From NCBI GenBank assembly GCA_003480165.1, contig QUIQ01000005.1:46954-110953 (forward strand): DNA of 64,000 bases, given 5' to 3'. This document shows, in pieces, positions 28,852 through 37,631 of this stretch. The notes below the pieces were generated by a model that saw only the letters and a list, made by a program, of their open reading frames with translations, did not search any database and was not told the DNA's origin. Made by a program: the position numbers and the translations under genes. The stretch is from Firmicutes bacterium AM41-11. Lineage in GTDB: Bacteria > Bacillota_I > Bacilli_A > Erysipelotrichales > Erysipelotrichaceae. The first letter of the stretch is position 1. Each line of letters begins with the position of its first letter.

Positions 28852-28935
28852 TGGTGCAGGAGAAGGGATTTGAACCCTCACATCATAAGATACTGCCGCC
28901 TGAAGACAGCGCGTCTGCCGTTCCGCCACTCCTGC
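28852..28935 (-). tRNA. tRNA-Leu (anticodon CAG)
   Basis: A class II tRNA with a long variable arm. The anticodon stem CTGTC/GGCAG holds loop TTCAGGC, giving CAG. The acceptor GCAGGAG/CTCCTGC is fully paired, the T arm is GAGGG-TTCAAAT-CCCTT, and CCA is encoded. It follows fhs on the same strand by 30 bases and is probably cut from that transcript. Confidence 0.95.
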
Positions 28936-28940
28936 AAGTC

Positions 28941-28960
28941 TGCCCCACTATTGTGAGGCA
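28941..28960 (-). promoter_or_regulatory. hairpin between fhs and tRNA-Leu
   Basis: On the minus strand TGCCTCAC-AATA-GTGGGGCA forms an 8-bp stem with one G:U pair and no T run. It is a likely RNA-processing boundary rather than a terminator. Confidence 0.5.
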
Positions 28961-28965
28961 TTTTC

Positions 28966-30633
28966 TTAAAATAATCCAGTTATTTTTCCATTTTCGTCAA
29001 TATCCATATCTAAAGCCGATGGATGTTTTGGTAAACCAGGCATTGTTAAGACCTTCCCCGTTAAGGCTACAATGAATCCTGCCCCTAAACTTGGACGTAA
29101 TTCACGAACCGTAATCGTAAATCCTTCTGGACGTCCCATTAACTTCGCATCATCACTTAAAGACATTTGGGTTTTTGCCATACAAATTGGCATTTTATCC
29201 CAACCAAAACGCTTAAAGGTTTCAATCTGTTCCTTCGCTTCATCGGTAAAAGTAACCCCATCAGCGCCATATACTTTTTTAGCAATAATATCAATTTTTT
29301 CTTCAATCGATAAATTCACATCATACAATGGTGCATAGGTATTTTCTTGTTCACATAAATCGATAACCTTTTGGGCTAAATCCAGGGCTCCTTCGCCACC
29401 TTTTGCCCAAACTTGAGATAAGGACATTGGATGACCATTCTCTTTACACCAGTTTTCTAAGGCTTCAATTTCCGCATCGGTATCCGTCGCAAACTGGTTG
29501 ATCGCAACAACGTAAGGAAGACCAAATTGTTGGATCGTATCAATATGTTTCGCTAAATTTGCACAACCAGTCAAAAGTGCATCTACATTTTCTTCTTGTA
29601 AATCTTCTAAGGCAATACCACCATGTTGTTTTAATGCCCGAATTGTAGCTACAATCACAACCGCATTTGGCTGCAAGCCCGCAAATCGACATTTAATATC
29701 CAAGAATTTTTCAGCACCTAAATCCGCCCCAAAACCAGCTTCGGTAATCGTATAATCAGCTAATTTCATGCAGGCTTTTGTTGCGATTACTGAGTTACAT
29801 CCATGGGCAATATTCGCAAAAGGACCACCATGAATTAATACCGGATTATGTTCTAAAGTCTGTACCACATTTGGCAAGATAGCATCTTTCATAACCATAG
29901 CCATAGCGCCTTCAATACCTAAATCGTGAATCGTAACAGGTTGACCATCATAGGTATACGCAACCAACATCTTTCCAAAACGTTGTTTTAAGTCCATTAA
30001 ATCATCGGCTAAACACAATGCCGCCATAATTTCACTGGCAACCGTAATATTAAAGCCATCCTTGCGTTCCACCCCATTGGCCTTTGAACCTTGACCAATC
30101 GTAATGTCTCGCAAAGTACGATCGTTCATATCCAAACAACGTTTAAAGGTAATCGAAGCAGGATCAATATTTAATACATTTCCCTGGTGAATAGAATTAT
30201 CTAAACAAGCACAAACTAAATTGTTGGTTGTCGTAATCGCATGCATATCCCCGGTAAAATGTAAGTTGATATCTTCCATTGGAACAACCTGGGCATAACC
30301 GCCACCTGTTGCACCACCTTTTAAACCAAAGACAGGACCTAAACTAGGTTCACGTAAAGCCATCATCGTTTTCTTATTCAAACGATTTAAAGCATCTCCT
30401 AGCCCAACTGTCGTCGTACTCTTTCCTTCCCCGGCACGTGTTGGATTGATAGCCGTAACCAAGATCAGTTTCCCCGACTCTTTTTTCTCTAATTGTTTAA
30501 TAAAATCAAAAGATAATTTAGCTTTATATTTTCCATATAATTCCAAATCATCGGCAGGAATTCCCATTTTTTGAGCAACTTCTGTAATAGGCTGCATAGT
30601 CACACTTTGTGCAATCTCTAAATCTGTTGGCAT
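28966..30633 (-). CDS. fhs: formate-tetrahydrofolate ligase
   Basis: Joins formate to tetrahydrofolate with ATP, supplying 10-formyl-THF for purine synthesis. The 555 residues carry the P-loop [34 protein letters not shown] and the C-terminal signature of the family. The ATG at 30633 follows AAAGGAT by 10 bases and overlaps the purD stop, so the two are coupled; a longer frame from 30684 lies inside purD. Pairing with purD makes sense because formyl-THF is used twice in purine synthesis. Confidence 0.97.
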   Translation of the reverse strand: MPTDLEIAQSVTMQPITEVAQKMGIPADDLELYGKYKAKLSFDFIKQLEKKESGKLILVTAINPTRAGEGKSTTTVGLGDALNRLNKKTMMALREPSLGPVFGLKGGATGGGYAQVVPMEDINLHFTGDMHAITTTNNLVCACLDNSIHQGNVLNIDPASITFKRCLDMNDRTLRDITIGQGSKANGVERKDGFNITVASEIMAALCLADDLMDLKQRFGKMLVAYTYDGQPVTIHDLGIEGAMAMVMKDAILPNVVQTLEHNPVLIHGGPFANIAHGCNSVIATKACMKLADYTITEAGFGADLGAEKFLDIKCRFAGLQPNAVVIVATIRALKQHGGIALEDLQEENVDALLTGCANLAKHIDTIQQFGLPYVVAINQFATDTDAEIEALENWCKENGHPMSLSQVWAKGGEGALDLAQKVIDLCEQENTYAPLYDVNLSIEEKIDIIAKKVYGADGVTFTDEAKEQIETFKRFGWDKMPICMAKTQMSLSDDAKLMGRPEGFTITVRELRPSLGAGFIVALTGKVLTMPGLPKHPSALDMDIDENGKITGLF

Positions 30634-30634
30634 A

Positions 30635-31870
30635 CTAGTCCATATCCTTTCTTCCAATATCATGACGATAGAATAATTCATCACATTGAATACGCTCTAC
30701 ATCGGCATACGTTTTTTCAAAAGCTTCTTCTAATGTATCTGCCATATTGGTTACCATCAAAACGCGACCTCCATCCGTCACAAGATCTCCATCGACTACT
30801 TTTGTTCCCATATGGTAAACATATCCATTTAAATCTTCAGGAATCGTAATTTTAGCGCCCTTGGTAGAACTTGCGGGATAATTTGTCGAAGCCATTACAA
30901 CACCATGACTCACTTGATTAGTCCATTGTAGTTTCACTTCTTTATCCTCTAAAACATCTAACATCGCCTGAACAAAATCACTTTCCAGTCTAGGTAAGAT
31001 AACCTCTGCTTCAGGATCACCAAAACGTGCATTAAATTCAATAGTCTTTACGCCATCTTTGGTCTGCATTAAGCCACCATATAAAAAGCCCGTAAATGGA
31101 ACGCCTTCTTTTTGCATCGCATCAACCATCGGACAAATCACTTCATCCAATGCCGCTTGTTTTAAAGCCGGAGTAATCTTTTTAACAGGACTGTAAGAAC
31201 CCATACCGCCTGTATTCGCCCCTTTATCACCATCATGGACCGCTTTATGGTCTTGGGCTACTTCTAAAGGAATAACCGTTTGATTATGTACCAAAGAAAT
31301 CAAAGAGAACTCAAAACCTACTAAACATTCTTCAATCACAACTTTATTGTTTGGAATCGCAAATGCGATTTCCAAAGCTTCTAGAGCTTCTGGAACTGTT
31401 TGGGCAACCGTTACACCTTTTCCTGCTTTTAAGCCATCTTCTTTAATAACAATCGGTGCCCCTTGTTCTAAAACATACGCTTTTGCAGATTCCAATTGAT
31501 CAAAAGTTTGGTAAGCAGCTGTTGGAATATGGTACTTTGCCATAATCTTTTTGGCGAAATCCTTGCTGGACTCCACTTGCGTAGCCGCTTGCGTTGGCCC
31601 AAAAATCTTTAGGCCTTTAGCTTGAAATGCATCTACAATCCCCAAAGCCAAAGTTGCTTCAGGTCCTACTACAGTTAAATCAATTTCGTTTTCTTGCGCA
31701 AAAGTCACCAATGCATCAATATCCGAATCACTGATATCCACGCAAGTCGCAAATTTTGCCATACCAGGATTTCCTGGTGCTGCATACAAGGCTGTACACA
31801 ATTGTGACTTAGAACATGCCAATGCCAACGCATGCTCACGTCCACCTTTTCCAACAACGAGTATTTTCAT
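30635..31870 (-). CDS. purD: phosphoribosylamine-glycine ligase
   Basis: Catalyses the second step of purine synthesis. The 411 residues show the N-domain [15 protein letters not shown], the ATP-grasp domain ([22 protein letters not shown]) and [13 protein letters not shown] with the Mg ligands. It stands apart from the other pur genes. GGAGATC precedes the ATG. No purine riboswitch is apparent in the 110 bases shared with the divergent deacetylase gene. Confidence 0.97.
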   Translation of the reverse strand: MKILVVGKGGREHALALACSKSQLCTALYAAPGNPGMAKFATCVDISDSDIDALVTFAQENEIDLTVVGPEATLALGIVDAFQAKGLKIFGPTQAATQVESSKDFAKKIMAKYHIPTAAYQTFDQLESAKAYVLEQGAPIVIKEDGLKAGKGVTVAQTVPEALEALEIAFAIPNNKVVIEECLVGFEFSLISLVHNQTVIPLEVAQDHKAVHDGDKGANTGGMGSYSPVKKITPALKQAALDEVICPMVDAMQKEGVPFTGFLYGGLMQTKDGVKTIEFNARFGDPEAEVILPRLESDFVQAMLDVLEDKEVKLQWTNQVSHGVVMASTNYPASSTKGAKITIPEDLNGYVYHMGTKVVDGDLVTDGGRVLMVTNMADTLEEAFEKTYADVERIQCDELFYRHDIGRKDMD

Positions 31871-31933
31871 GTTTGATCTCCTTTATCTAGTGTTTATTCT
31901 ATCATGAAACCCAAGGAATAATTCACAAATTCT

Positions 31934-31963
31934 TTGTTTTAAAAGAACGCCCTATAGTATAAT
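31934..31963 (+). promoter_or_regulatory. promoter of the polysaccharide deacetylase gene
   Basis: TTGTTT (31934-31939) and a perfect TATAAT (31958-31963) are 18 bases apart, 17 bases before the ATG. Confidence 0.6.
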
Positions 31964-31980
31964 GTTCCTTGCGAGGAAAT

Positions 31981-33393
31981 ATGAAAAAGAAAAAACATAA
32001 AAACAAGAAAAAGTGGATACATCGAGCCATTTTAGCCTTAGCTTGTCTATGCATTCTATTTGGCATTTATAGCTTGGCTGACCATATCATTCATCCGATC
32101 CGTTTTCAAAAGAAAAACGTCATTGTGGAATACAAAGAACCCTATGATGCCATGGATAATGTAAAGAGCGTATTTTTAGGGGATAAAAAAGATGTCAAAA
32201 TCAATAAAGCCATCAATCCGAAAAAAAAGGGTTCCCAAACGATTACCTATACCTATAAAAATAAAAGTCAGGATGTAACCTATCAAATCAAAGATACCAA
32301 AGCACCAACTTTAAAACTTCGGTCCATTAAAACCGATACCGTTGGAACCCCTAAAGCTTTAGAATTTGTCGAAAAAGTGCGTGATGCATCTAAGGTAAAA
32401 GTCACAAAACAAATTGAAAATGATAAGAAACAAGAAGGAAAATATAAAGTATTTATTACGGCAACCGATGCCAGTGGAAACAGTACCAAAAAAGAGACGA
32501 CTTTATCCCGATACAACGATACCCAGGCACCGACCATAAAAAAAGCCAACAAAATCGTTGGCATAGTAGGTCAGAAAATCAATAAAAATGATATTACCGT
32601 CATCGATGACTACGATCCCAATCCAAAAGTAAAAATTGATGATTCAAAAGTCGATTACGATAACGAAGGAACATACGCCATTAAATATACCGTAACCGAT
32701 CGTTCAGGAAACAAACGTGTCCTTAAAAGAAAGGTAAAACTTTCCTTAAATGATACCGATAAATACGATAAAATCGTCTACTTGACCTTCGATGATGGGC
32801 CAAGTGATAACACCAAGAAAATTTTAAAAATCCTAAAAGACAATAAAGTACATGCCACCTTCTTTGTGACAGGTACCAATCAAAGTAAGAATGACATCAT
32901 CAAAAAAGCGTATAAACAAGGCAATGCGATAGCGCTCCATAGTTATACCCATGACTATTCCATCTATACCAATGAAAAAACATATATGGATGACTTAAAG
33001 AAAATCCAGGATATGGTCAAAAAAGTAACCGGGCATAAATCGATGATCGTTCGCTTCCCTGGAGGATCTTCCAACAGTATTTCTAAGAATTACTGTAAGG
33101 GAATCATGACTAAACTAACCCATGATTTGGAAGCCAAAGGCTATCAATATCACGATTGGAATGTCGATTCGACCGATGCTTCAGGCAACAATGTTCCGGC
33201 ATCACAACTTGTCGAGAATGCGACAAAAACGAATGGTTTAGATGTAGTAACCATTCTTTGCCATGATACCGATGCCAAGAACACCACCGTTGAAGCCTTA
33301 CCAAAAATCATTAAATACTATAAAGAAAACGGCTATACATTCTTACCTATCACAAGTACAAGTTATGCCGCACATCATGGTGTCACAAATTAA
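31981..33393 (+). CDS. membrane-anchored polysaccharide (peptidoglycan) deacetylase with Ig-like repeats
   Basis: A 470-residue cell-surface enzyme. Order: a very basic N-terminus (KKKKHKNKKK), one transmembrane helix (AILALACLCILFGIYSLA), a beta domain (about 45-105), two Ig-like DUF5011-type repeats (each starting DTKAPTL or DTQAPTI and ending in DASGN or DRSGN), then a NodB domain from about 262. NodB motifs are TFDDGPSDN (catalytic base and metal Asp), HSYTHDY (metal His pair), RFPGG and LCHD. It most likely removes acetyl groups from cell-wall GlcNAc for lysozyme resistance. GAGGAAAT precedes the ATG. Confidence 0.9.
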   Translation: MKKKKHKNKKKWIHRAILALACLCILFGIYSLADHIIHPIRFQKKNVIVEYKEPYDAMDNVKSVFLGDKKDVKINKAINPKKKGSQTITYTYKNKSQDVTYQIKDTKAPTLKLRSIKTDTVGTPKALEFVEKVRDASKVKVTKQIENDKKQEGKYKVFITATDASGNSTKKETTLSRYNDTQAPTIKKANKIVGIVGQKINKNDITVIDDYDPNPKVKIDDSKVDYDNEGTYAIKYTVTDRSGNKRVLKRKVKLSLNDTDKYDKIVYLTFDDGPSDNTKKILKILKDNKVHATFFVTGTNQSKNDIIKKAYKQGNAIALHSYTHDYSIYTNEKTYMDDLKKIQDMVKKVTGHKSMIVRFPGGSSNSISKNYCKGIMTKLTHDLEAKGYQYHDWNVDSTDASGNNVPASQLVENATKTNGLDVVTILCHDTDAKNTTVEALPKIIKYYKENGYTFLPITSTSYAAHHGVTN

Positions 33394-33426
33394 AAGAAGC
33401 AAATCTTTCTGATTCGCTTCTTTTTA
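33394..33426 (+). terminator. terminator of the deacetylase gene
   Basis: AAGAAGCAAATC (33394-33405) and GATTCGCTTCTT (33411-33422) pair with one mismatch and run into T. Confidence 0.8.
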
Positions 33427-33466
33427 TGTTTACCAACTCGCTTTGTATCACTTTAGGAGGTTCCAA

Positions 33467-33550
33467 ATGACCATATTTGATATCCTTTCTTTCTATCAAT
33501 CTCAGGCTTTCTCAGTTGTTACTGATCCTCTTATTTTTTACATGTTCTAG
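33467..33550 (+). CDS. possible 27-residue hydrophobic small protein
   Basis: A strong AGGAGG sits 7 bases before an ATG that opens MTIFDILSFYQSQAFSVVTD and ends in IFYMF at TAG, followed at once by in-frame TGA. Beyond the stops the same frame reads FAIGFNQVLFTILSIVRLFY, also hydrophobic, so this may be the remains of one small membrane protein. The ribosome site is the main evidence; I do not recognise it. Confidence 0.3.
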   Translation: MTIFDILSFYQSQAFSVVTDPLIFYMF

Positions 33551-33652
33551 TGATTTGCGATTGGCTTTAACCAAGTTCTTTTTACAATTCTTAGTATAGT
33601 CAGACTTTTTTATCCCACAAGGAAAATGGCATAATTGGTTATTTATCTGGCA

Positions 33653-34399
33653 TTAGCAGCTGCCTACTTGGCCTCCATCAATACGAAGAATCGTATTATT
33701 GATATAATTTGCCTCATCGCTAATTAAAAAGCGAACCAAATACGCAACCTCTTCGGGATTCCCATATCGCTTCAAAAGAATCTTTTCTTGTTCCGATTGG
33801 AGAAATTCTTCATCATAGCCATCTAATTCACTTTCCGTTCCAATAAAACCAGGCGCAATCGCATTGACATGCACATAAGGCGCATATTCAAAAGCTAAAT
33901 TATGCGTCAAGGAAATTAAAGCGGCTTTTGAAGCATCGTAGTCCAGACACATAGGATAATACGTATTCATCCCATTGGTCGAAGCAATATTGACAATACG
34001 CCCATATTCTCTTTCCAACATCTTATGTCCCACACGCTTGGCACAATTAAAAGCCCCTACGACATTGACATCAAGCGTTTCACGAAATTCTTCCGCAGTT
34101 TTTAAATAAAATAGATTCGATAAATCAATCGCAGCATTATTAATCAAAACATCGACTGGACCTAGCTGGGTTTCAATTTGCGTAAACATCTTGTCCACTT
34201 GCGCTTCTTGACTGACATCGGCTTGAATGGCCAGACAAGAAACCTGGTATGTTTCTTGAATCTCTTTTTGTAGCGCTAAGGCTGCTGTTTCTGAAGTATG
34301 ATAATTAATCACTACATCATAGTTATGTTTCGCCAATTCTAGAGCAATTGCTTTGCCAATTCCTTTGGCTGCTCCCGTTATACAAACAACTCGTCTCAT
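33653..34399 (-). CDS. SDR-family reductase, probable EF-P 5-aminopentanone reductase
   Basis: A 248-residue short-chain dehydrogenase. TGAAKGIGKAIALELA is the NADP loop, INNAAID the NNAG-like turn, and S-Y-K of the active site are in NIASTNGM and YDASKAA (the Tyr is in CLDYDASK). It starts 18 bases after efp on the same strand, which matches the role of Bacillus YmfI: reduction of the 5-aminopentanone group on the EF-P lysine to 5-aminopentanol. The sequence alone would also fit FabG; the neighbour tips the balance. Confidence 0.75.
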   Translation of the reverse strand: MRRVVCITGAAKGIGKAIALELAKHNYDVVINYHTSETAALALQKEIQETYQVSCLAIQADVSQEAQVDKMFTQIETQLGPVDVLINNAAIDLSNLFYLKTAEEFRETLDVNVVGAFNCAKRVGHKMLEREYGRIVNIASTNGMNTYYPMCLDYDASKAALISLTHNLAFEYAPYVHVNAIAPGFIGTESELDGYDEEFLQSEQEKILLKRYGNPEEVAYLVRFLISDEANYINNTILRIDGGQVGSC

Positions 34400-34417
34400 A
34401 AAAGAAAAAGAGCTTTA

Positions 34418-34975
34418 TTAAGCTCTTCCTGCATACTTTCCATCCGTTGAGAATACAACGATTTTTTCGCCTTGTTCAATAAATTGAGGAACACGAAGAC
34501 TTAATCCTGTATCTGTAACCGCATCTTTGGTTTGGTTACTAGGTGCCCCTTTGATTGCAGGATCGGTTTCAGCTACTGTTAATTCTACTTTTTCAGGAAC
34601 CGAAACAGAAAGTAACATTCCTTCAAAGAAGACTAAGGAAGCTTCTTCGCCTTCCACTAAGAAATATTTATTAAAACCAATTTGATCTTCCGACAATTCA
34701 TATGTATCGTATGTTTCCATATCCATGAAATAATAAATAGAATCTGCTTCGTAAGAATATTGTGCGGCTTTCTTTTGAATGTTCGCTTGTTCAAATTTTG
34801 TAGAAGCATTAAAGTTTCTTTCTTGTGTAGAACCTGTCTTCAAGTTCTTCATCTTCGTTTTTAAAATTGCTGCACCTTTACCAGGTTTTACATGTTGGAA
34901 ATCTAAAACAACCCATGGATCTCCATCCACGATTAATGTTAATCCAGTTCGAAAATCTCCTGCACTAATTGCCAT
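34418..34975 (-). CDS. efp: elongation factor P
   Basis: Relieves ribosome stalling at polyproline. The 185 residues show the KOW-like N-domain with HVKPGKGAAILKTKMKN, where the Lys of KPGKGAA is the modified residue, and the two OB domains. The ATG at 34975 follows GGAG by 9 bases; a GTG at 34984 would use the ribosome site as codons. No epmA/epmB or earP homologue is in view, and the adjacent SDR fits the aminopentanol type of modification. Confidence 0.96.
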   Translation of the reverse strand: MAISAGDFRTGLTLIVDGDPWVVLDFQHVKPGKGAAILKTKMKNLKTGSTQERNFNASTKFEQANIQKKAAQYSYEADSIYYFMDMETYDTYELSEDQIGFNKYFLVEGEEASLVFFEGMLLSVSVPEKVELTVAETDPAIKGAPSNQTKDAVTDTGLSLRVPQFIEQGEKIVVFSTDGKYAGRA

Positions 34976-35036
34976 ATTAATCACTCCTATTTCTCTTTTT
35001 CGGCTTTATTGTATCAATTTTATCCAACCGACTCAA

Positions 35037-36260
35037 TTAAAAGATTGTCATCTTCTTGTCTTCTTGATGACTTTTGATATATTTACTCCATTTAATATAG
35101 CCATAAGTAGAATTGGTAATATAACCGAGTTTTAAGATCAACAAGACATATTGGCCAGATAGAATGTTAATAATTCCTTCTAAAATGGCACAAATATACC
35201 AGGCAATCCATTGTTCTCTTAAACGGAAGAAAATAAATAAACCATTGGCAATACCTACTGCTGAAGCACAAGCATCAATGTAAGTAATCACTGTCTCCAA
35301 AGATTTATTGTGATAGAAATCTGTTGCGATGTTTAATCCACTAATGAAATATCCAACGACAACTGTCCATACAATAATGGCAAGGATAACTAAAACTTCT
35401 TGGTAACCTTTTAAACGACGTACCATCGTTAATTCTTCTTCTTCGTCATCTTTATGTTTTGTCCAGTTGATGTAACTGATAATATCAATTGGCAACCAGA
35501 AACATAAAGTAACAACCATCGTCGCAAAACGATACATCAAGACAACACAAATCAAAATCTCTAGGATTTCTACGACAATCGAAACCAGGAAATTGTACCT
35601 TGACTGCTTAGATATCAATAACTCACAAAGAATATTGAAGAAAGTATCTAATAGATACAGCAACATAATCCAGATTCCATTAACACCATTGGCACTTTCT
35701 TCGGGGAATAAAACCGAGAAAATCGTAGCCAAAACCATAATAGATAAGAACCAGGATTTCTCATACGTGGTAAATTGCTTTGAGAACAACAAAATCAAAC
35801 TTACGGATAAAACCAAAATCAACAACGACGTTCCTAAATTAAAAATTGACATTGTTTGATTGGCCATCGTTTGTTTATACGCATGATGCATTTCCTTATT
35901 GCTTACATCTTTATGATTGAAATACAACTGGGTTCCATTTGCGGTTTCATATACATAAGCTGTAATTTGTTTTTGATCAAGCTTTGTATAATCCTCATAG
36001 GTATAAGGAACCACCATTTCTTTTTTGCCTTGGGCATACGTTACATCACAAACGGTAGAATCTTCATCACATTCATCTTCTGAACTTCTTGTCATTTCAA
36101 TGGTCTGCTTATATTGTACAGTTCCCATATCTCCATGAACTTTGGAAAGTCCTAAACAAACGGATGAAATTGAGCCAATGAGCATCAATACGACTAACGC
36201 AATTTCTACCCATCGAATTTTCTTGTTTGGCTCAATATTCGACTTAAAAAATTGAATCAT
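35037..36260 (-). CDS. pnuC: PnuC-family nicotinamide mononucleoside transporter with an N-terminal extension
   Basis: The C-terminal half (about residues 195-400) is PnuC-like: seven hydrophobic segments, VITYIDACASAVGIANGLFI, REQWIAWYICAILEGIINI and the terminal TNSTYGYIKWSKYIK, with the Trp residues that line the vitamin site. The protein is 407 residues, against about 230 for usual PnuC. The extra part has a transmembrane helix (ALVVLMLIGSISSVCLGLS), an acidic Cys-containing outside domain (EDECDEDSTVCDV) and a second helix. Substrate is probably nicotinamide riboside or a related vitamin. Confidence 0.8.
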   Translation of the reverse strand: MIQFFKSNIEPNKKIRWVEIALVVLMLIGSISSVCLGLSKVHGDMGTVQYKQTIEMTRSSEDECDEDSTVCDVTYAQGKKEMVVPYTYEDYTKLDQKQITAYVYETANGTQLYFNHKDVSNKEMHHAYKQTMANQTMSIFNLGTSLLILVLSVSLILLFSKQFTTYEKSWFLSIMVLATIFSVLFPEESANGVNGIWIMLLYLLDTFFNILCELLISKQSRYNFLVSIVVEILEILICVVLMYRFATMVVTLCFWLPIDIISYINWTKHKDDEEEELTMVRRLKGYQEVLVILAIIVWTVVVGYFISGLNIATDFYHNKSLETVITYIDACASAVGIANGLFIFFRLREQWIAWYICAILEGIINILSGQYVLLILKLGYITNSTYGYIKWSKYIKSHQEDKKMTIF

Positions 36261-36310
36261 CTCATCTCTCCCTTACTAAAAACATGTAGAATTATATCAT
36301 AATTTCACAA

Positions 36311-36341
36311 GAAAAAAACAGGTTAACCGAAGTCAACCTGT
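36311..36341 (-). terminator. terminator of the four-gene cassette
   Basis: On the minus strand ACAGGTTGAC-TTCG-GTTAACCTGT is followed by seven T. It lies 13 bases after the MFS stop codon. Confidence 0.85.
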
Positions 36342-36353
36342 AAGAAAACGCAT

Positions 36354-37631
36354 TTATTTTGCCTTAGTCGGCTTTACATATTTCGCATATAGAATTGCCG
36401 AACCCAAAACAATTACGACACAGAAGAAAGCTAAGATCCAGAAAATTTGGAAGTATCCACTGGCTCCGGCATTGTTTTCAATGATTTTTCCAAACCATGT
36501 ACTCAAAAACATATCCGGAAGATATCCAATAATAGACGCAATTCCAATGGCCGTTCCAGCTACTTTAATGGGAATATTTACTTCATGCATCGTAGAGAAT
36601 TGTACCCCATATAAGCACATCGCAAATAAACCAGGAATCAAGGTCAATAAACCAATCAACATCGCATTCGCCTTTGTTCCTAATAAAATAACTAGAACAA
36701 TCGAAACGCCAAGAATGGCACCACCGACACGGAACCATGCCAAAGTAGATTTAAATACTTTATCGGCTAGCCATCCCCCTAATGGTGCAGCGACTAACAT
36801 AACTACATAGGTACGAATAACTGAGAATACGCCAGCTAAAGTCGTAGAGAATCCAACGACATCGGTTAAATAAGGTGTGAAATAAGAAGCACAAGAATAG
36901 ACACCATAGGTACAGAACATAATAATGGAAACAATCCAAACCGCAGGCATCTTCAATACCGCAAAGACATCAGAAAAATGGAATTGATCCGTAGCATCTG
37001 TTGAAAGATCTTTTTTACTGTCTTTATCAAGTAAGAGTAAAATACCAACAATCGCAACAGCTGTAAATACAGCCATAGAAATCAAGGCAAAGAAGAAACC
37101 ATTTTGCATATTGGCATCGCCACCACCCAGGTTATATGCCCAGAGGTTTACAGCAGCTACAACAGCAGCCGTTGTACCATTCGCTGCATAATAGATTCCA
37201 TACATCCGACCTTGTTCTTCTTCGGTTCCAATCATTCGAATCGCTTTTAAAATGGCCGTCCAGAAGACAAAAGCCGAGGCAAAGGCATCTAAGAACCAGA
37301 TAACACAACTAACCATATATGTCGTATGTGGATCCAAATGCATATAAACCAAAGCCGCAAACGCAAGATTTAATAGCGTTGCCAAGCCAAGCGATAAAAC
37401 CAAAGCCTTTCTCGGCTGCATTTTATCCGCTAAGATTCCGCCTGGAATATATAGAATGACACATCCAATCGCATACATAGATAATAAGAAACCCGATTGT
37501 GAATCCGTAATCTGAAGAACTTTCATCAAAGGCCCATAAAATACATATTTTAAATATGGAAATATATAAATAGAACCTCCGGCAAGTCCTAATACAATAA
37601 GCGTTAAATATTTTTTCGCTGTACTACTCAT
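36354..37631 (-). CDS. MFS transporter
   Basis: A 425-residue carrier with about 12 hydrophobic segments. GGILADKMQPRKAL is the family loop between helices 2 and 3, and GGWLADKVFKST its counterpart in the second half. It resembles the phosphate-ester/organate porter groups (UhpT- or NarK-like) but I cannot name the substrate. It overlaps the BCCT gene by 8 bases and is the last gene of the cassette, so it may export the product or import a second substrate. Confidence 0.88.
   Translation of the reverse strand: MSSTAKKYLTLIVLGLAGGSIYIFPYLKYVFYGPLMKVLQITDSQSGFLLSMYAIGCVILYIPGGILADKMQPRKALVLSLGLATLLNLAFAALVYMHLDPHTTYMVSCVIWFLDAFASAFVFWTAILKAIRMIGTEEEQGRMYGIYYAANGTTAAVVAAVNLWAYNLGGGDANMQNGFFFALISMAVFTAVAIVGILLLLDKDSKKDLSTDATDQFHFSDVFAVLKMPAVWIVSIIMFCTYGVYSCASYFTPYLTDVVGFSTTLAGVFSVIRTYVVMLVAAPLGGWLADKVFKSTLAWFRVGGAILGVSIVLVILLGTKANAMLIGLLTLIPGLFAMCLYGVQFSTMHEVNIPIKVAGTAIGIASIIGYLPDMFLSTWFGKIIENNAGASGYFQIFWILAFFCVVIVLGSAILYAKYVKPTKAK

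Noticed and set aside
28852..28935. tRNA with anticodon UCA (a UGA suppressor) that might read through the TGA lesion
   Set aside because: With a 5-bp anticodon stem (CTGTC/GGCAG) the loop is TTCAGGC and the anticodon is CAG, a normal leucine tRNA.
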